A stretch of DNA of 64,000 bases from an uncultured Granulosicoccus sp. (GTDB taxonomy: Bacteria > Pseudomonadota > Gammaproteobacteria > Granulosicoccales > Granulosicoccaceae), in assembly GCA_937924505.1 (NCBI GenBank), contig CALDSR010000002.1, positions 62,001 to 126,000 on the forward strand, in the 5' to 3' direction. The translations under genes and the position numbers were made by a program. Positions 39,167 to 46,920 of this stretch are shown here, piece after piece; positions within the stretch are counted from its first letter, which is position 1; each line of letters starts with the position of its first letter. The notes beneath the pieces were generated by a model. It ran no database searches. It was not told the DNA's origin and was given only the letters and a program-made list of their open reading frames with translations.

Positions 39167-39198
39167 AAAAACGGGCCATGGCTCCACACCATGACCCG
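39167..39198 (-). terminator. Terminator-like hairpin between the binding-protein gene and livH
   Basis: On the minus strand a 10-bp stem (arms at 39189-39198 and 39172-39181, one G-U pair) is followed by five T (39167-39171). It lies about 35 bases after the stop of the binding-protein gene and before livH on the same strand. It should end most transcripts there, leaving some read-through into the permease and ATPase genes. Confidence 0.8.
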
Positions 39199-39233
39199 CT
39201 GTCCCTACGGTCGAACTGAATCCTGATTTGGAA

Positions 39234-40595
39234 TCAGGCGCCGTTATTACAAGACCCGAGATCACCACCGGCAAACATTGGGTGATCAACCGGGTATTCA
39301 ACCTGAGCACGTGGAGTGACTTCCACAACTTCGAGGAGGTCAAACTGTGATGACGGATTGTCTTTACCTTTCACAACCAGTACATCTTTAAAGCACTGGT
39401 GATCTTCGGCACGATACTCGGTAGGACCATTACCCAGCCCGTCGAACTTGTGACCTTCGAGAGCCTTGACAACTTCACATGGCTCAAAGGTTCCAGCCCG
39501 TTCGCAAGCATCTGCATACAGCAGAGTCTGTACATAACAGGTATGAGCAGCCTGCGAGGGAGGGAAACCATATTCCTGACCGAATGATTTGACGAACGCT
39601 TGTGAACCTGCGTCGCTCAAAGACCAGTGCCAGTTAGTAGAACCATAGATACCTTTCACGTTATCACCAGCACCCTGTGCCATCAGACGTGAGTACAAAG
39701 GAACGATGATCTGGAAGTCCTTACCATTTACCTGCTTGTCCTTCAAACCGAACTGAATGGCCTGAGTCAGGGAGTTGATCATGTCCTTACCGTAGTGATT
39801 GAGGACCAAAGTGTCAGCACCTGAGTTCAGAACTGGCGTGATGTACTGCGAGAAATCACCTGCGCCTACTGGCGTCAAAGTCTTTTGTGCAGTAGTCCAA
39901 CCTATGTTTTCAGTAGAGGCAATGATTGACTCTTCTTGCGTCCAGCCCCATGTGTAATCAGCCGTCAGGTGGTAAGTGGTTCGCTCTTCACCGTAAGCAT
40001 TTTTCAGTACTGGACCGAGTGCTGCACCGGACATGAAACCGTTGAAGAAGTGACGGAAGCCATTGGCTTTCTTGTCTTTACCCGTTGTGTCGTTTGAGTG
40101 CGTAAGACCAGCCATGAAGATGATGCCCGCATCCTGGCAGAGACCCTGTACTGCGATCGCAACACCAGAAGAAGAACCACCCGTTACCATGACAACACCG
40201 TCTTTCTCGATCATGCGCTTTGCAGAAGCACGAGCCGCGTCAGATTTGGTCTGTGTATCACCGGTCACGTATTCGACTTTTTTGCCGAGAATACCGTTTC
40301 CTTTCAAGTCACTCGGCTGCATGGTGTTCATCATGCCGCCATCGCCTTCGCCATTCAGGTGTTTGACGGCGAGTTTGTAGGCTCGCAACTCATCAGCACC
40401 CTCATCAGCATAAGCACCAGACTGAGGGACGTTGAAGCCCAAAGTGACAGTACCGCTGTCCCCAGGGTTGTTCAGGTAGTCAGCGCCATAGGCGTGACGA
40501 GAAAAAAACATCGGTGCGCCTGTAACAGCTGCGGTAGCTGCACTCGCCTTGAGCACATCGCGACGCGACCAATCATTACTTGTCTTTTTAGTCAT
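39234..40595 (-). CDS. Substrate-binding protein of the branched-chain amino acid/amide importer
   Basis: This is a periplasmic type I binding protein (Peripla_BP_6) of 453 aa. The N-terminus has a twin-arginine signal (SRRDVLKA) with cleavage likely near HAYG-ADYL. Typical segments are VTLGFNVPQSGAYADEGADE, VTGGSSSGVAIAVQGLCQDA and HLTADYTWGWTQEESIIAST. Several cysteines (VQGLCQDA, HTCYV, DACERAGTFEPC) may pair. AGGAG before the ATG supports the start. Liv, urea and short-chain amide systems share this architecture, so the substrate is not certain. Confidence 0.92.
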   Translation of the reverse strand: MTKKTSNDWSRRDVLKASAATAAVTGAPMFFSRHAYGADYLNNPGDSGTVTLGFNVPQSGAYADEGADELRAYKLAVKHLNGEGDGGMMNTMQPSDLKGNGILGKKVEYVTGDTQTKSDAARASAKRMIEKDGVVMVTGGSSSGVAIAVQGLCQDAGIIFMAGLTHSNDTTGKDKKANGFRHFFNGFMSGAALGPVLKNAYGEERTTYHLTADYTWGWTQEESIIASTENIGWTTAQKTLTPVGAGDFSQYITPVLNSGADTLVLNHYGKDMINSLTQAIQFGLKDKQVNGKDFQIIVPLYSRLMAQGAGDNVKGIYGSTNWHWSLSDAGSQAFVKSFGQEYGFPPSQAAHTCYVQTLLYADACERAGTFEPCEVVKALEGHKFDGLGNGPTEYRAEDHQCFKDVLVVKGKDNPSSQFDLLEVVEVTPRAQVEYPVDHPMFAGGDLGSCNNGA

Positions 40596-40969
40596 TCAGT
40601 CATTCTCCTCGTGGATATGTATGTAGAAACTTAAATCATGGCCACCGTCGTCGGAAGCCGAACCCGACACCTACGACGACGGGCGAGAGCCATGCTTACC
40701 GTTGTCTTGTAAGGACAGGGAGCCTTGTCGAAGGGGATCATGCGGACTCCAGACTCTCATCCTGATGAGTTTCCAACACGCAGCAGCCCTACCGAGACCG
40801 GAATCAAGCTCTGCGACGAGTATATGAAATCCCTCAGTCAAACCTCATATTTCTATTTTTTTTCTTTAATATCAATAGCTTGCTTCACTATTAGTGATTC
40901 ACCACACCTTTTCCTGAAACGAACGAATCAACATTGTTACGAAAGGTAACGCCAAAGAAGAAAATCCCA
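40596..40969. other. Promoter and leader region of the importer operon
   Basis: 374 bp between the binding-protein gene and engB, both on the minus strand. It contains the AGGAG site of the binding-protein gene, a hairpin at 40645-40682 (listed separately) and an AT-rich stretch around 40850-40880 that could hold the promoter. I could not fix a -35/-10 pair. Confidence 0.5.
40645..40682 (-). other. Leader hairpin upstream of the binding-protein gene
   Basis: The arms CCGTCGTCG (40645-40653) and CGACGACGG (40674-40682) are perfectly complementary with a 20-nt loop, 50-90 bases upstream of the start codon. It may be an mRNA-stabilising or control element, or an operator in DNA. Confidence 0.5.
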
Positions 40970-41632
40970 CTACTCGGGCAAGGGAATACCAAATAGCCAG
41001 TTATCCAGAACCGCATGAGTATCCTCCACCCCAGTCGCCTTCAACGCCGAGAACATCTGCAGGGTCGCCTCGACACCACCCTCCTCAAGCCCCTTCTGGA
41101 CACCCACAACTGCGCGGCTGGCCTGACTACGCGACAGCTTGTCAGCCTTGGTCAGGAGAATATGCAGTCCGGATTCGCCTTGTTGCTGGATTTCGATCAG
41201 CTGCCAGTCAGCATCGGTTAGTGGGTGTCTGATATCCATCACCAGCACCAACCCGCACAGGGCTTCGCGAGAGTGTAGATAGTGGGACATCGCTCGCTGC
41301 CACGCTTTCTGGCGCTCCTTTGATACCTGCGCGTAACCGTAACCGGGCAAGTCCACCAGATAACGCCCTTCGCCGATCGAGAAGTGGTTGATCAGCTGGG
41401 TGCGTCCAGGGGTTTTGCTGGTGCGAGCCAACTTGCCGTTTCTGGTAATGGTGTTGATGGCACTGGACTTTCCGGCATTCGATCGACCGGCAAAGGCAAC
41501 TTCGGCAATTGACTCCGGACATTGGCGAGAATCACTGGCGCTGGACTCGAACTGTACGCCGAAATAAGCCTTGTTAGTCTTGGAAGTGCTCATGTTTGGT
41601 CCGTTGCCTGCAGTGGGTCTGCTAAAATTCAT
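40970..41632 (-). CDS. engB: Ribosome-biogenesis GTPase EngB/YihA (YsxC)
   Basis: This is an essential small GTPase for late assembly of the large ribosomal subunit. G-domain motifs are G1 GRSNAGKSS, G2 with TSKTPGRTQ, G3 DLPGYGYA and G4 TKADKL. The 220-aa reading starts at 41632; an internal ATG at 41593 (MSTSK) gives 207 aa, closer to the E. coli length, and neither has a strong ribosome binding site. It is divergent from a cytochrome c4 gene, an arrangement common in gammaproteobacteria. Confidence 0.95.
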   Translation of the reverse strand: MNFSRPTAGNGPNMSTSKTNKAYFGVQFESSASDSRQCPESIAEVAFAGRSNAGKSSAINTITRNGKLARTSKTPGRTQLINHFSIGEGRYLVDLPGYGYAQVSKERQKAWQRAMSHYLHSREALCGLVLVMDIRHPLTDADWQLIEIQQQGESGLHILLTKADKLSRSQASRAVVGVQKGLEEGGVEATLQMFSALKATGVEDTHAVLDNWLFGIPLPE

Positions 41633-41760
41633 CGATAGCCTGGAGTCGTGAAGCGGGTCAGCCCTCTCCTCACGTACCCCTGAAGTCTAACGCCTCGGAT
41701 CACAGTGACGGTCACGGCGTCAGACAACATAAACAGACAACTGACATTTTCGGAGTACTC

Positions 41761-42378
41761 ATGAAGAAGTGGACCTTGTGCGCTGCGCTGATCTGCGCAT
41801 GGCTCGGCAACTCTGCGGCCATCGCTGCAGGTGATGCTGCTGCCGGTAAGGCCAAGGGCGCCATATGCGCCGCCTGTCACGGCGCCGACGGCAAAGCTAT
41901 CCAGCCAGCCTACCCGAATCTCGCCGGTCAGCATGCCGGGTACATCGAAAAGCAGCTGAAAGACTATAAATCCGGCGCCCGCGCGAATGCGATTATGGTC
42001 GGTCAGGTAGCCGCCCTGTCTGAACAGGATATGGCAGACCTTGCCGCTCACTTCAGCTCCTTGCCAGCAATTGAAGGCGTTGCCAGCGAAGAAACGTTGA
42101 CCTTGGGTGAAAATATTTATCGTGGTGGCATCACCAACGCCGGCATTGCGGCCTGCAGTGCCTGCCACGGACCAACGGGGACCGGCAACCCGCTGGCAGA
42201 TTTCCCGGTACTTGCGGGCCAGAACACACAGTACATTGCCGATCAGCTTCGTTACTTTAGATCCGGAGAACGGGCCAACGATTCGAATGAAATGATGCGC
42301 GGCATTGCGCTTCGCATGACCGATAAAGAGATTGACGCGGTCGCAAATTACATATCAGGTCTGCACTCGGCGAAATAA
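41761..42378 (+). CDS. Diheme cytochrome c4
   Basis: This is a periplasmic electron carrier of 205 aa. The signal peptide ends near AAIA-AGDAAAGK. Two haem-binding sites, C36AAC39H40 and C132SAC135H136, lie in two similar domains, each starting with a GD/GENIYRGG-type segment and containing YPNLAGQHAGYIEKQLKDYK and its second-half counterpart VLAGQNTQYIADQLRYFRSG. It passes electrons to terminal oxidases such as cbb3 type. GGAG precedes the ATG. Confidence 0.96.
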   Translation: MKKWTLCAALICAWLGNSAAIAAGDAAAGKAKGAICAACHGADGKAIQPAYPNLAGQHAGYIEKQLKDYKSGARANAIMVGQVAALSEQDMADLAAHFSSLPAIEGVASEETLTLGENIYRGGITNAGIAACSACHGPTGTGNPLADFPVLAGQNTQYIADQLRYFRSGERANDSNEMMRGIALRMTDKEIDAVANYISGLHSAK

Positions 42379-42441
42379 CTGCCGGGCGCGGGCGCTGCGT
42401 CACAGCAGGTACCGGCAGCGGAGAACTGGGAAAAGCGACGA

Positions 42442-42471
42442 AAAAAAGCCGGCATCAACCCCGGCTTTTTT
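42442..42471. terminator. Bidirectional rho-independent terminator after cytochrome c4
   Basis: The arms AAAAAAGCCGG (42442-42452) and CCGGCTTTTTT (42461-42471) pair perfectly around an 8-nt loop, 63 bp after the cytochrome stop. It also lies 60 bp beyond the end of the convergent minus-strand operon. Confidence 0.93.
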
Positions 42472-42531
42472 GTTCTAGCGGAAATTTTTACAGGTTGATC
42501 CGGCCAGTCGCGGGATACACAATTCATCGAC

Positions 42532-43149
42532 TCAAGGTTGCAGTGCCTCGTCCAGGTCCCTGATTGGGAAAGCACGGACGAAAGCCAGTACTTCGTCAGA
42601 TGGGAGATCATCCGACGAGATCGTCAGCATCCCCTTGCTGCTTTTTAGTTGCACCAAAAATTGAGCATTGCCTGCAGACTCACTCATATCGATCACCGTA
42701 CGCTTCTGCACCCTGATTTTCTTACCAGCCCCACCCGCGCCGAGACCAAGCTGAGCAAGTGCCGCCAACCCGCCGCTAGCCAGACCTCCGCCCGCAATAC
42801 CGCCGGATACCAGAGACACCGTGATAGTGTCGCCATCACGCCGGTACTCACGTTCAAGCATACTCATGCCCAAGGCACTTTCATTTTGCAACTCGCCGCC
42901 GGCAAAACCGTCGATTTCCTCGGGAAATACAGTAAAGGTGCGTTCGCGCTTTACTTGTTCAAGACTTTCTACACACCATCTCGCCTCATCAAGCGCATTG
43001 GAAAAATCATTTTCTTCAATCATGCGTGCCGCTTCAAGGCACGCGGCCGACGCATCTTCAGCTGTCTGCGCCTGAACACTGTTGACACTTGAAGTCAGGG
43101 CTGCGATTACAAATGCAGTTACAACTTTATATTCGTATTTGGCAACCAT
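42532..43149 (-). CDS. Secreted protein of unknown function
   Basis: This 205-aa protein starts with a signal peptide (hydrophobic VVTAFVIAALTSSVNSV, cleavage likely after VQA). A cysteine-containing helix follows (ACLEAARMIEENDF, then ARWCVESLEQV). A Gly/Ala-rich segment (GGIAGGGLASGGLAALAQLG) in the middle could insert in a membrane or be a flexible loop. GGGAG upstream supports the start. I recognise no family. It is the last gene of the hisC operon, 18 bp after the phosphoesterase gene. Confidence 0.75.
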   Translation of the reverse strand: MVAKYEYKVVTAFVIAALTSSVNSVQAQTAEDASAACLEAARMIEENDFSNALDEARWCVESLEQVKRERTFTVFPEEIDGFAGGELQNESALGMSMLEREYRRDGDTITVSLVSGGIAGGGLASGGLAALAQLGLGAGGAGKKIRVQKRTVIDMSESAGNAQFLVQLKSSKGMLTISSDDLPSDEVLAFVRAFPIRDLDEALQP

Positions 43150-43167
43150 GATGCTCCCGCGTATTTT

Positions 43168-43806
43168 TTATATATCGATGACGACCGGGGCGTTTTGAAT
43201 CCGGTATCCCTGATTCATGGTGCTGACATTGTGAAAATCAACCCCGTGCTCACGATGTGATCCAAAGCATTCATGAATATGCCCAAAGATATGAAGTTGG
43301 GGTGGGTATTGTCTGATGCGCGCCAACAATGATCTGGAACCGGTACTTTCTACATCCGTTGTGGTTCGATTGACTTCGTCAAGAATGCCTCGTGGTGGCC
43401 CATGAGTGATAAGGACTTTTGTGTCTTCGGGAATCATTTTCCAATGTTTCTCGATATCCTCACCGGGGTCACGCATAAAGGACCAATGTAAAAACCGCGG
43501 CGTAATCGGCGAGCCCCAAAATGATGTGTCTTCGATGACACAACCAGAATCGTTCAACCAGGTGACACCTGCGTCCTTGCTCCATTGCTGAGTTTGCTCA
43601 GGGTCCGATTCACAGAACGCATCGTGATTGCCAGCAATGAACAAACGGTGCTTGAACGCCTGGCGACCAAACCAATCGATGAATTTGTGCGTGTCGTCGC
43701 GGGTGCCATGCGCACTTATGTCACCGGCATGAATCAACACATCACCCTCAGGCAATGTCACCAATTCATGATCTCCATGGGTATCACTGATACAGACGAG
43801 CCGCAT
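43168..43806 (-). CDS. Calcineurin-like metallophosphoesterase
   Basis: This 212-aa cytoplasmic protein has the dinuclear metal motifs in order: ISDTHGDH, IHAGDISAHGT, IAGNHDAF, ITHGPPRG and FGHIHECFGSH. It is closest in pattern to the MPPED/UPF0046-like branch, whose substrates include cyclic nucleotides, but the substrate here is unknown. Its ATG shares one base with the stop of the upstream lipoprotein gene (TAATG), so translation is coupled. Confidence 0.9.
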   Translation of the reverse strand: MRLVCISDTHGDHELVTLPEGDVLIHAGDISAHGTRDDTHKFIDWFGRQAFKHRLFIAGNHDAFCESDPEQTQQWSKDAGVTWLNDSGCVIEDTSFWGSPITPRFLHWSFMRDPGEDIEKHWKMIPEDTKVLITHGPPRGILDEVNRTTTDVESTGSRSLLARIRQYPPQLHIFGHIHECFGSHREHGVDFHNVSTMNQGYRIQNAPVVIDI

Positions 43807-44864
43807 TACTGTTGTCCTATAACTACCTCTATTCTAAGAAGTGCTCCATACGCACTCCTGTACCCATTCGACGCAGGCCAGGAAATCGATGGCCAGAACT
43901 CATAGAAGAACCAGTCTCGCCAGACATTATGTCGCCAGCGGAGACGGAGCTCTGCACCACGAAAACGTTCGTCGACCCCATCGTTGAGCGAGGTGTGGTA
44001 ACCGGCCAATCCCTCAACAGCGAGTGACATCGCGTCGTTTATTTGCCGGTAGACCCCGAGTGTCTCATCAATTACAGCGCCTTTTCGCCCGTTACGCCAG
44101 TTAAAATCTGTGGAAGTACGAAAGTACAGGCCTTGCTTATTGTATAGCGGCCGCTGAAAGACGAGATTCAGACGATTTTCGAATCCCGATTTTGAGAAGT
44201 AATAGTAACTATTGGAGTATCGACCTGTCCAATTTTCACCAAGCTCGTCACGGTAGGTGGTGTTGATTCGCCCAAAAATTTGCACAGAACTGTCGCGCTG
44301 ACGAACACCAAGATCAAAATTCACACTGGATTTCGAACGCGCCGAGCGAATGAATCGCAGCGCCAGGGACGCATTTTGGTCGTCACTGACTGTGGAATTG
44401 TTTTCCACCTCACCGAATTCAGTTTCATCATCTTCGGTACTCAGCAGGAGGCGAAGGCGGCGTTCGGTTTCCGGCAATACCGCGCGCACTTTGAGTGATC
44501 CGCCGATATCCGCGTCCTCGTCACCTGGTCTCTCGGCATCCACTCGCAGTCGAGCCCAACTCTCATTACTGACGGCATCAGCCTTGTCACTTCCGTCGGC
44601 AAAGAAACCATCTACCTCAGCCATAAAATTCAGAAAGCGCAAGGATGCAATTCGTTGCGCTTCGTCAACCATGACGGTGGCCTGCTCGAGCATACCCGGC
44701 TTCTCTTCTTGATCATCGGATGTACCGGCAGACGCGACAGCAGCTGTACTTGTGTCGGCCACATTTTCAGGTGAGCGATCGAAAATCGCGCAGCCACTGA
44801 CAATAACTGACAGCAGCAACAGGAAACCCCCAGGCCACAGGTGCCGCTTTGACGCTGTCTTCAC
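43806..44864 (-). CDS. Lipoprotein with predicted C-terminal beta-barrel
   Basis: This 352-aa protein begins at a GTG three bases after the hisC stop. The lipobox VSGC (about C25 in LLLLSVIVSGCAIFD) marks lipid attachment. Residues 26-130 are acidic and low in complexity. From about 150 to the end there are alternating polar and aromatic strands (such as GRYSNSYYYFSKSGFENRLN, LYFRTSTDFNW, LRLRWRHNVWRDWFFYEFWP) that look like outer-membrane beta-strands. No family is recognised. The inference is an outer-membrane protein anchored by lipid. Confidence 0.7.
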   Translation of the reverse strand: MKTASKRHLWPGGFLLLLSVIVSGCAIFDRSPENVADTSTAAVASAGTSDDQEEKPGMLEQATVMVDEAQRIASLRFLNFMAEVDGFFADGSDKADAVSNESWARLRVDAERPGDEDADIGGSLKVRAVLPETERRLRLLLSTEDDETEFGEVENNSTVSDDQNASLALRFIRSARSKSSVNFDLGVRQRDSSVQIFGRINTTYRDELGENWTGRYSNSYYYFSKSGFENRLNLVFQRPLYNKQGLYFRTSTDFNWRNGRKGAVIDETLGVYRQINDAMSLAVEGLAGYHTSLNDGVDERFRGAELRLRWRHNVWRDWFFYEFWPSISWPASNGYRSAYGALLRIEVVIGQQ

Positions 44865-44867
44865 GTA

Positions 44868-45926
44868 TCAGGCTACCAGCGCGTCAAGCGCAGCAAACAT
44901 CCTTGCCATATCCTGAGGTGTTCCGATTGATATTCGAAGCCACTCGGTTATCGGTTCACGTGACCAGTAACGCACTAGAATATTCTGCTCGTTCAGTGCT
45001 TCAAACACAGCCTTTGCCGAGCGTAATGTTGGCCGGGCAAAGACGAAATTGGCAGCACTTGGCAAGACATCAAATCCACGCAGTTGAAGCTCTCGGATGC
45101 ACTCAGTGCGGGTGTCTATGACCGCTGAAATGGTCTGTCTGAAATGATCATCATCTTTTAATGATGCAACAGCGGCGCGTTGTGCAAGAACATCAATGGG
45201 GTAGGAATTGAACGAGTTCTTGACCCGCTTCAAGCCTTCTATTAACGGTGCCTGGGCAAAGGCCGAGCCAACCCGCATCCCTGCCAGCGAACGTCCCTTT
45301 GAAAAGGTCTGGCTGACCAGCAGGTTCGGAAACTCCTTTATTAATGGAATTGCGGTCTCCGCTCCAAAATCGATATACGCCTCGTCTACGACAACAAGAT
45401 GCTCGGTGTGTCGTTCAAGCAGTGTGCGGATTGCCTTTCGCGACAAGGCACGACCGGTAGGCGCGTTTGGGTTGGGGAAGATGATACAACCCTTGTTTGC
45501 CATGTAGTTATCGAGTTCAATTTCGAATTCGTCAGTCAGTTGTATGGGTTGCTGAGGAATATCATAAAGATCACAGTACACCGGATAAAAGCTGTAACTG
45601 ATCGCTGGATACTGCAACGCAGGACCACCGGTAAAAAAACCTAAAAAAGACAGGGCCAGAATTTCATCAGAGCCATTGCCGACAAATACTTGATCCAGAT
45701 CAAGACCATGATAGTCAGCCAGCGTCTGACAGAGCTCGGTCGACTCAGGGTCTGGATAGCGACGAAGTTCGTCACCTGTTACCGCAGCGACTGCCTTGAA
45801 TACCGCCTTCGACGGCGGATAAGGATTTTCATTGGTATTAAGTTTGACAATACCAACACCCTGACGCTGTTCCCCGGGAACATAGGGCGTCAATCTGCGT
45901 ACAGTATCTGTCCAGAATCGGCTCAT
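44868..45926 (-). CDS. hisC: Histidinol-phosphate aminotransferase HisC
   Basis: This is a PLP-dependent class I/II aminotransferase of histidine biosynthesis, 352 aa. The N-terminal segment LTPYVPGEQRQGVGIVKLNT and NENPYPPS are HisC-like, as are VGNGSDEILALSF, FPNPNAPTGR and VVDEAYIDFG. The PLP lysine is K210 in SQTFSKGRSLAGMRVG. It is the first gene of a four-gene run with three poorly known genes, away from any other his gene in this window, so a relaxed role as an aromatic or imidazole aminotransferase is possible. Confidence 0.92.
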   Translation of the reverse strand: MSRFWTDTVRRLTPYVPGEQRQGVGIVKLNTNENPYPPSKAVFKAVAAVTGDELRRYPDPESTELCQTLADYHGLDLDQVFVGNGSDEILALSFLGFFTGGPALQYPAISYSFYPVYCDLYDIPQQPIQLTDEFEIELDNYMANKGCIIFPNPNAPTGRALSRKAIRTLLERHTEHLVVVDEAYIDFGAETAIPLIKEFPNLLVSQTFSKGRSLAGMRVGSAFAQAPLIEGLKRVKNSFNSYPIDVLAQRAAVASLKDDDHFRQTISAVIDTRTECIRELQLRGFDVLPSAANFVFARPTLRSAKAVFEALNEQNILVRYWSREPITEWLRISIGTPQDMARMFAALDALVA

Positions 45927-46032
45927 GCGAAGTCTGATTGGTAGTTTGCCTGGTTAAGGTGAGTTTGCGGCGACACTTTTTATAGCAACAATAGCGCCCG
46001 GATGATTCGCAGCAGGTAGAAAGCGTCAGTTA

Positions 46033-46815
46033 TTATTCATCGAGCAAGGCACTCAGTTCACGACTCGCGGCCAGGATGGGAGGCAGAAAATCCAGAACAG
46101 CCGTGAAAGGAACTCGCATGCATGGCGCATGAAAGGATAGCGTGGCATACAAGCGCCCGGCAGTATTTCTGACCGGTACCGCAAGCGCAACCATGCCGTC
46201 GATATATTCTTCATTATCAGTCGCGTATCCGCGCTCGGCGATCAATTTCAATTCATCCAACAAGGCACTCTGGCTAACAAGCGTATTCGCCGTGTGACGA
46301 CGCAGACGCGTATTCTTGACAACCCGTTCGCGCCGTGCCTCGTCGAGAGAACTCAGGTACATTTTACCGCCTGCGGTTGCGCACGCGGGCACCCGAGAGC
46401 CGACCTGCAGATTCACCCGCACCGGCCAGTGGGTCTCGGCCCGATCGAAATAAATCATTTCATTGCCATCGGGCACCGAAATATTACAGGTCTCACCGAT
46501 ATCTTCGGACAAGGTTTTGAGAATGGCGCGTCGCTGCGCCTGAATGGGAGCGGACGCGAGAATATCCAAGGACATGGAATGCAGGCGGGTCCCGGCCTGT
46601 AAGCCACGACCGCTGATTCTCGTCTGCAGAAAACCCTGCTCCTCCATCGATGCGCAAAGCCTGTGGACACTGGCTTTCGGAATCGCGAGCTGATCGGCAA
46701 GATCGGTTGGGGACAAAGGTCGATCGGACGCGGCGACCGCCTCCAGGATGTCCAGCACACGGGTCACCGTTGACCCCTTGAGAACCGGGGTATCTGGGTG
46801 TTTTACGCTGCTCAT
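46033..46815 (-). CDS. IclR-family transcriptional regulator
   Basis: This 260-aa regulator has an N-terminal winged helix-turn-helix (LSPTDLADQLAIPKASVHRL, about residues 37-56) and a C-terminal IclR effector domain with DRAETHWPVRVNLQVGSRVP, CATAGGKMYLSSL and the ligand-site segment GYATDNEEYIDGMVALAVPV. It is divergent from a GMC oxidoreductase gene with an inverted repeat between them, so it most likely represses or activates the oxidoreductase-pta pair. Confidence 0.93.
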   Translation of the reverse strand: MSSVKHPDTPVLKGSTVTRVLDILEAVAASDRPLSPTDLADQLAIPKASVHRLCASMEEQGFLQTRISGRGLQAGTRLHSMSLDILASAPIQAQRRAILKTLSEDIGETCNISVPDGNEMIYFDRAETHWPVRVNLQVGSRVPACATAGGKMYLSSLDEARRERVVKNTRLRRHTANTLVSQSALLDELKLIAERGYATDNEEYIDGMVALAVPVRNTAGRLYATLSFHAPCMRVPFTAVLDFLPPILAASRELSALLDE

Positions 46816-46852
46816 GAGAGATAATTCACCCCTTGGACGGGAATCACTGTAT

Positions 46853-46881
46853 GAATAATGAGATTTCCAGTACCATTATTC
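46853..46881. promoter_or_regulatory. Candidate IclR-family operator
   Basis: The perfect inverted repeat GAATAATG (46853-46860) / CATTATTC (46874-46881) has a 13-bp spacer, so the half-sites are 21 bp apart centre to centre, or two DNA turns. It lies in the 105-bp divergent region between the regulator and the GMC oxidoreductase gene, 40-70 bp from each start codon. Confidence 0.65.
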
Positions 46882-46920
46882 GCCTATGCCTAGTGACCCT
46901 ATCGATTTTTCGGCGCCGCC

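Noticed and set aside
35312..40595. Assignment of the amino acid/amide importer as a urea (Urt) transporter
   Set aside because: No urease or urea-amidolyase genes are near, and the sequence motifs do not separate Liv from Urt by eye, so the substrate is left open.
40725..40949. Open frame of 74 codons upstream of the amino acid/amide binding-protein gene
   Set aside because: It runs against the operon in a regulatory region, lacks start signals, and has a composition unlike real genes here.
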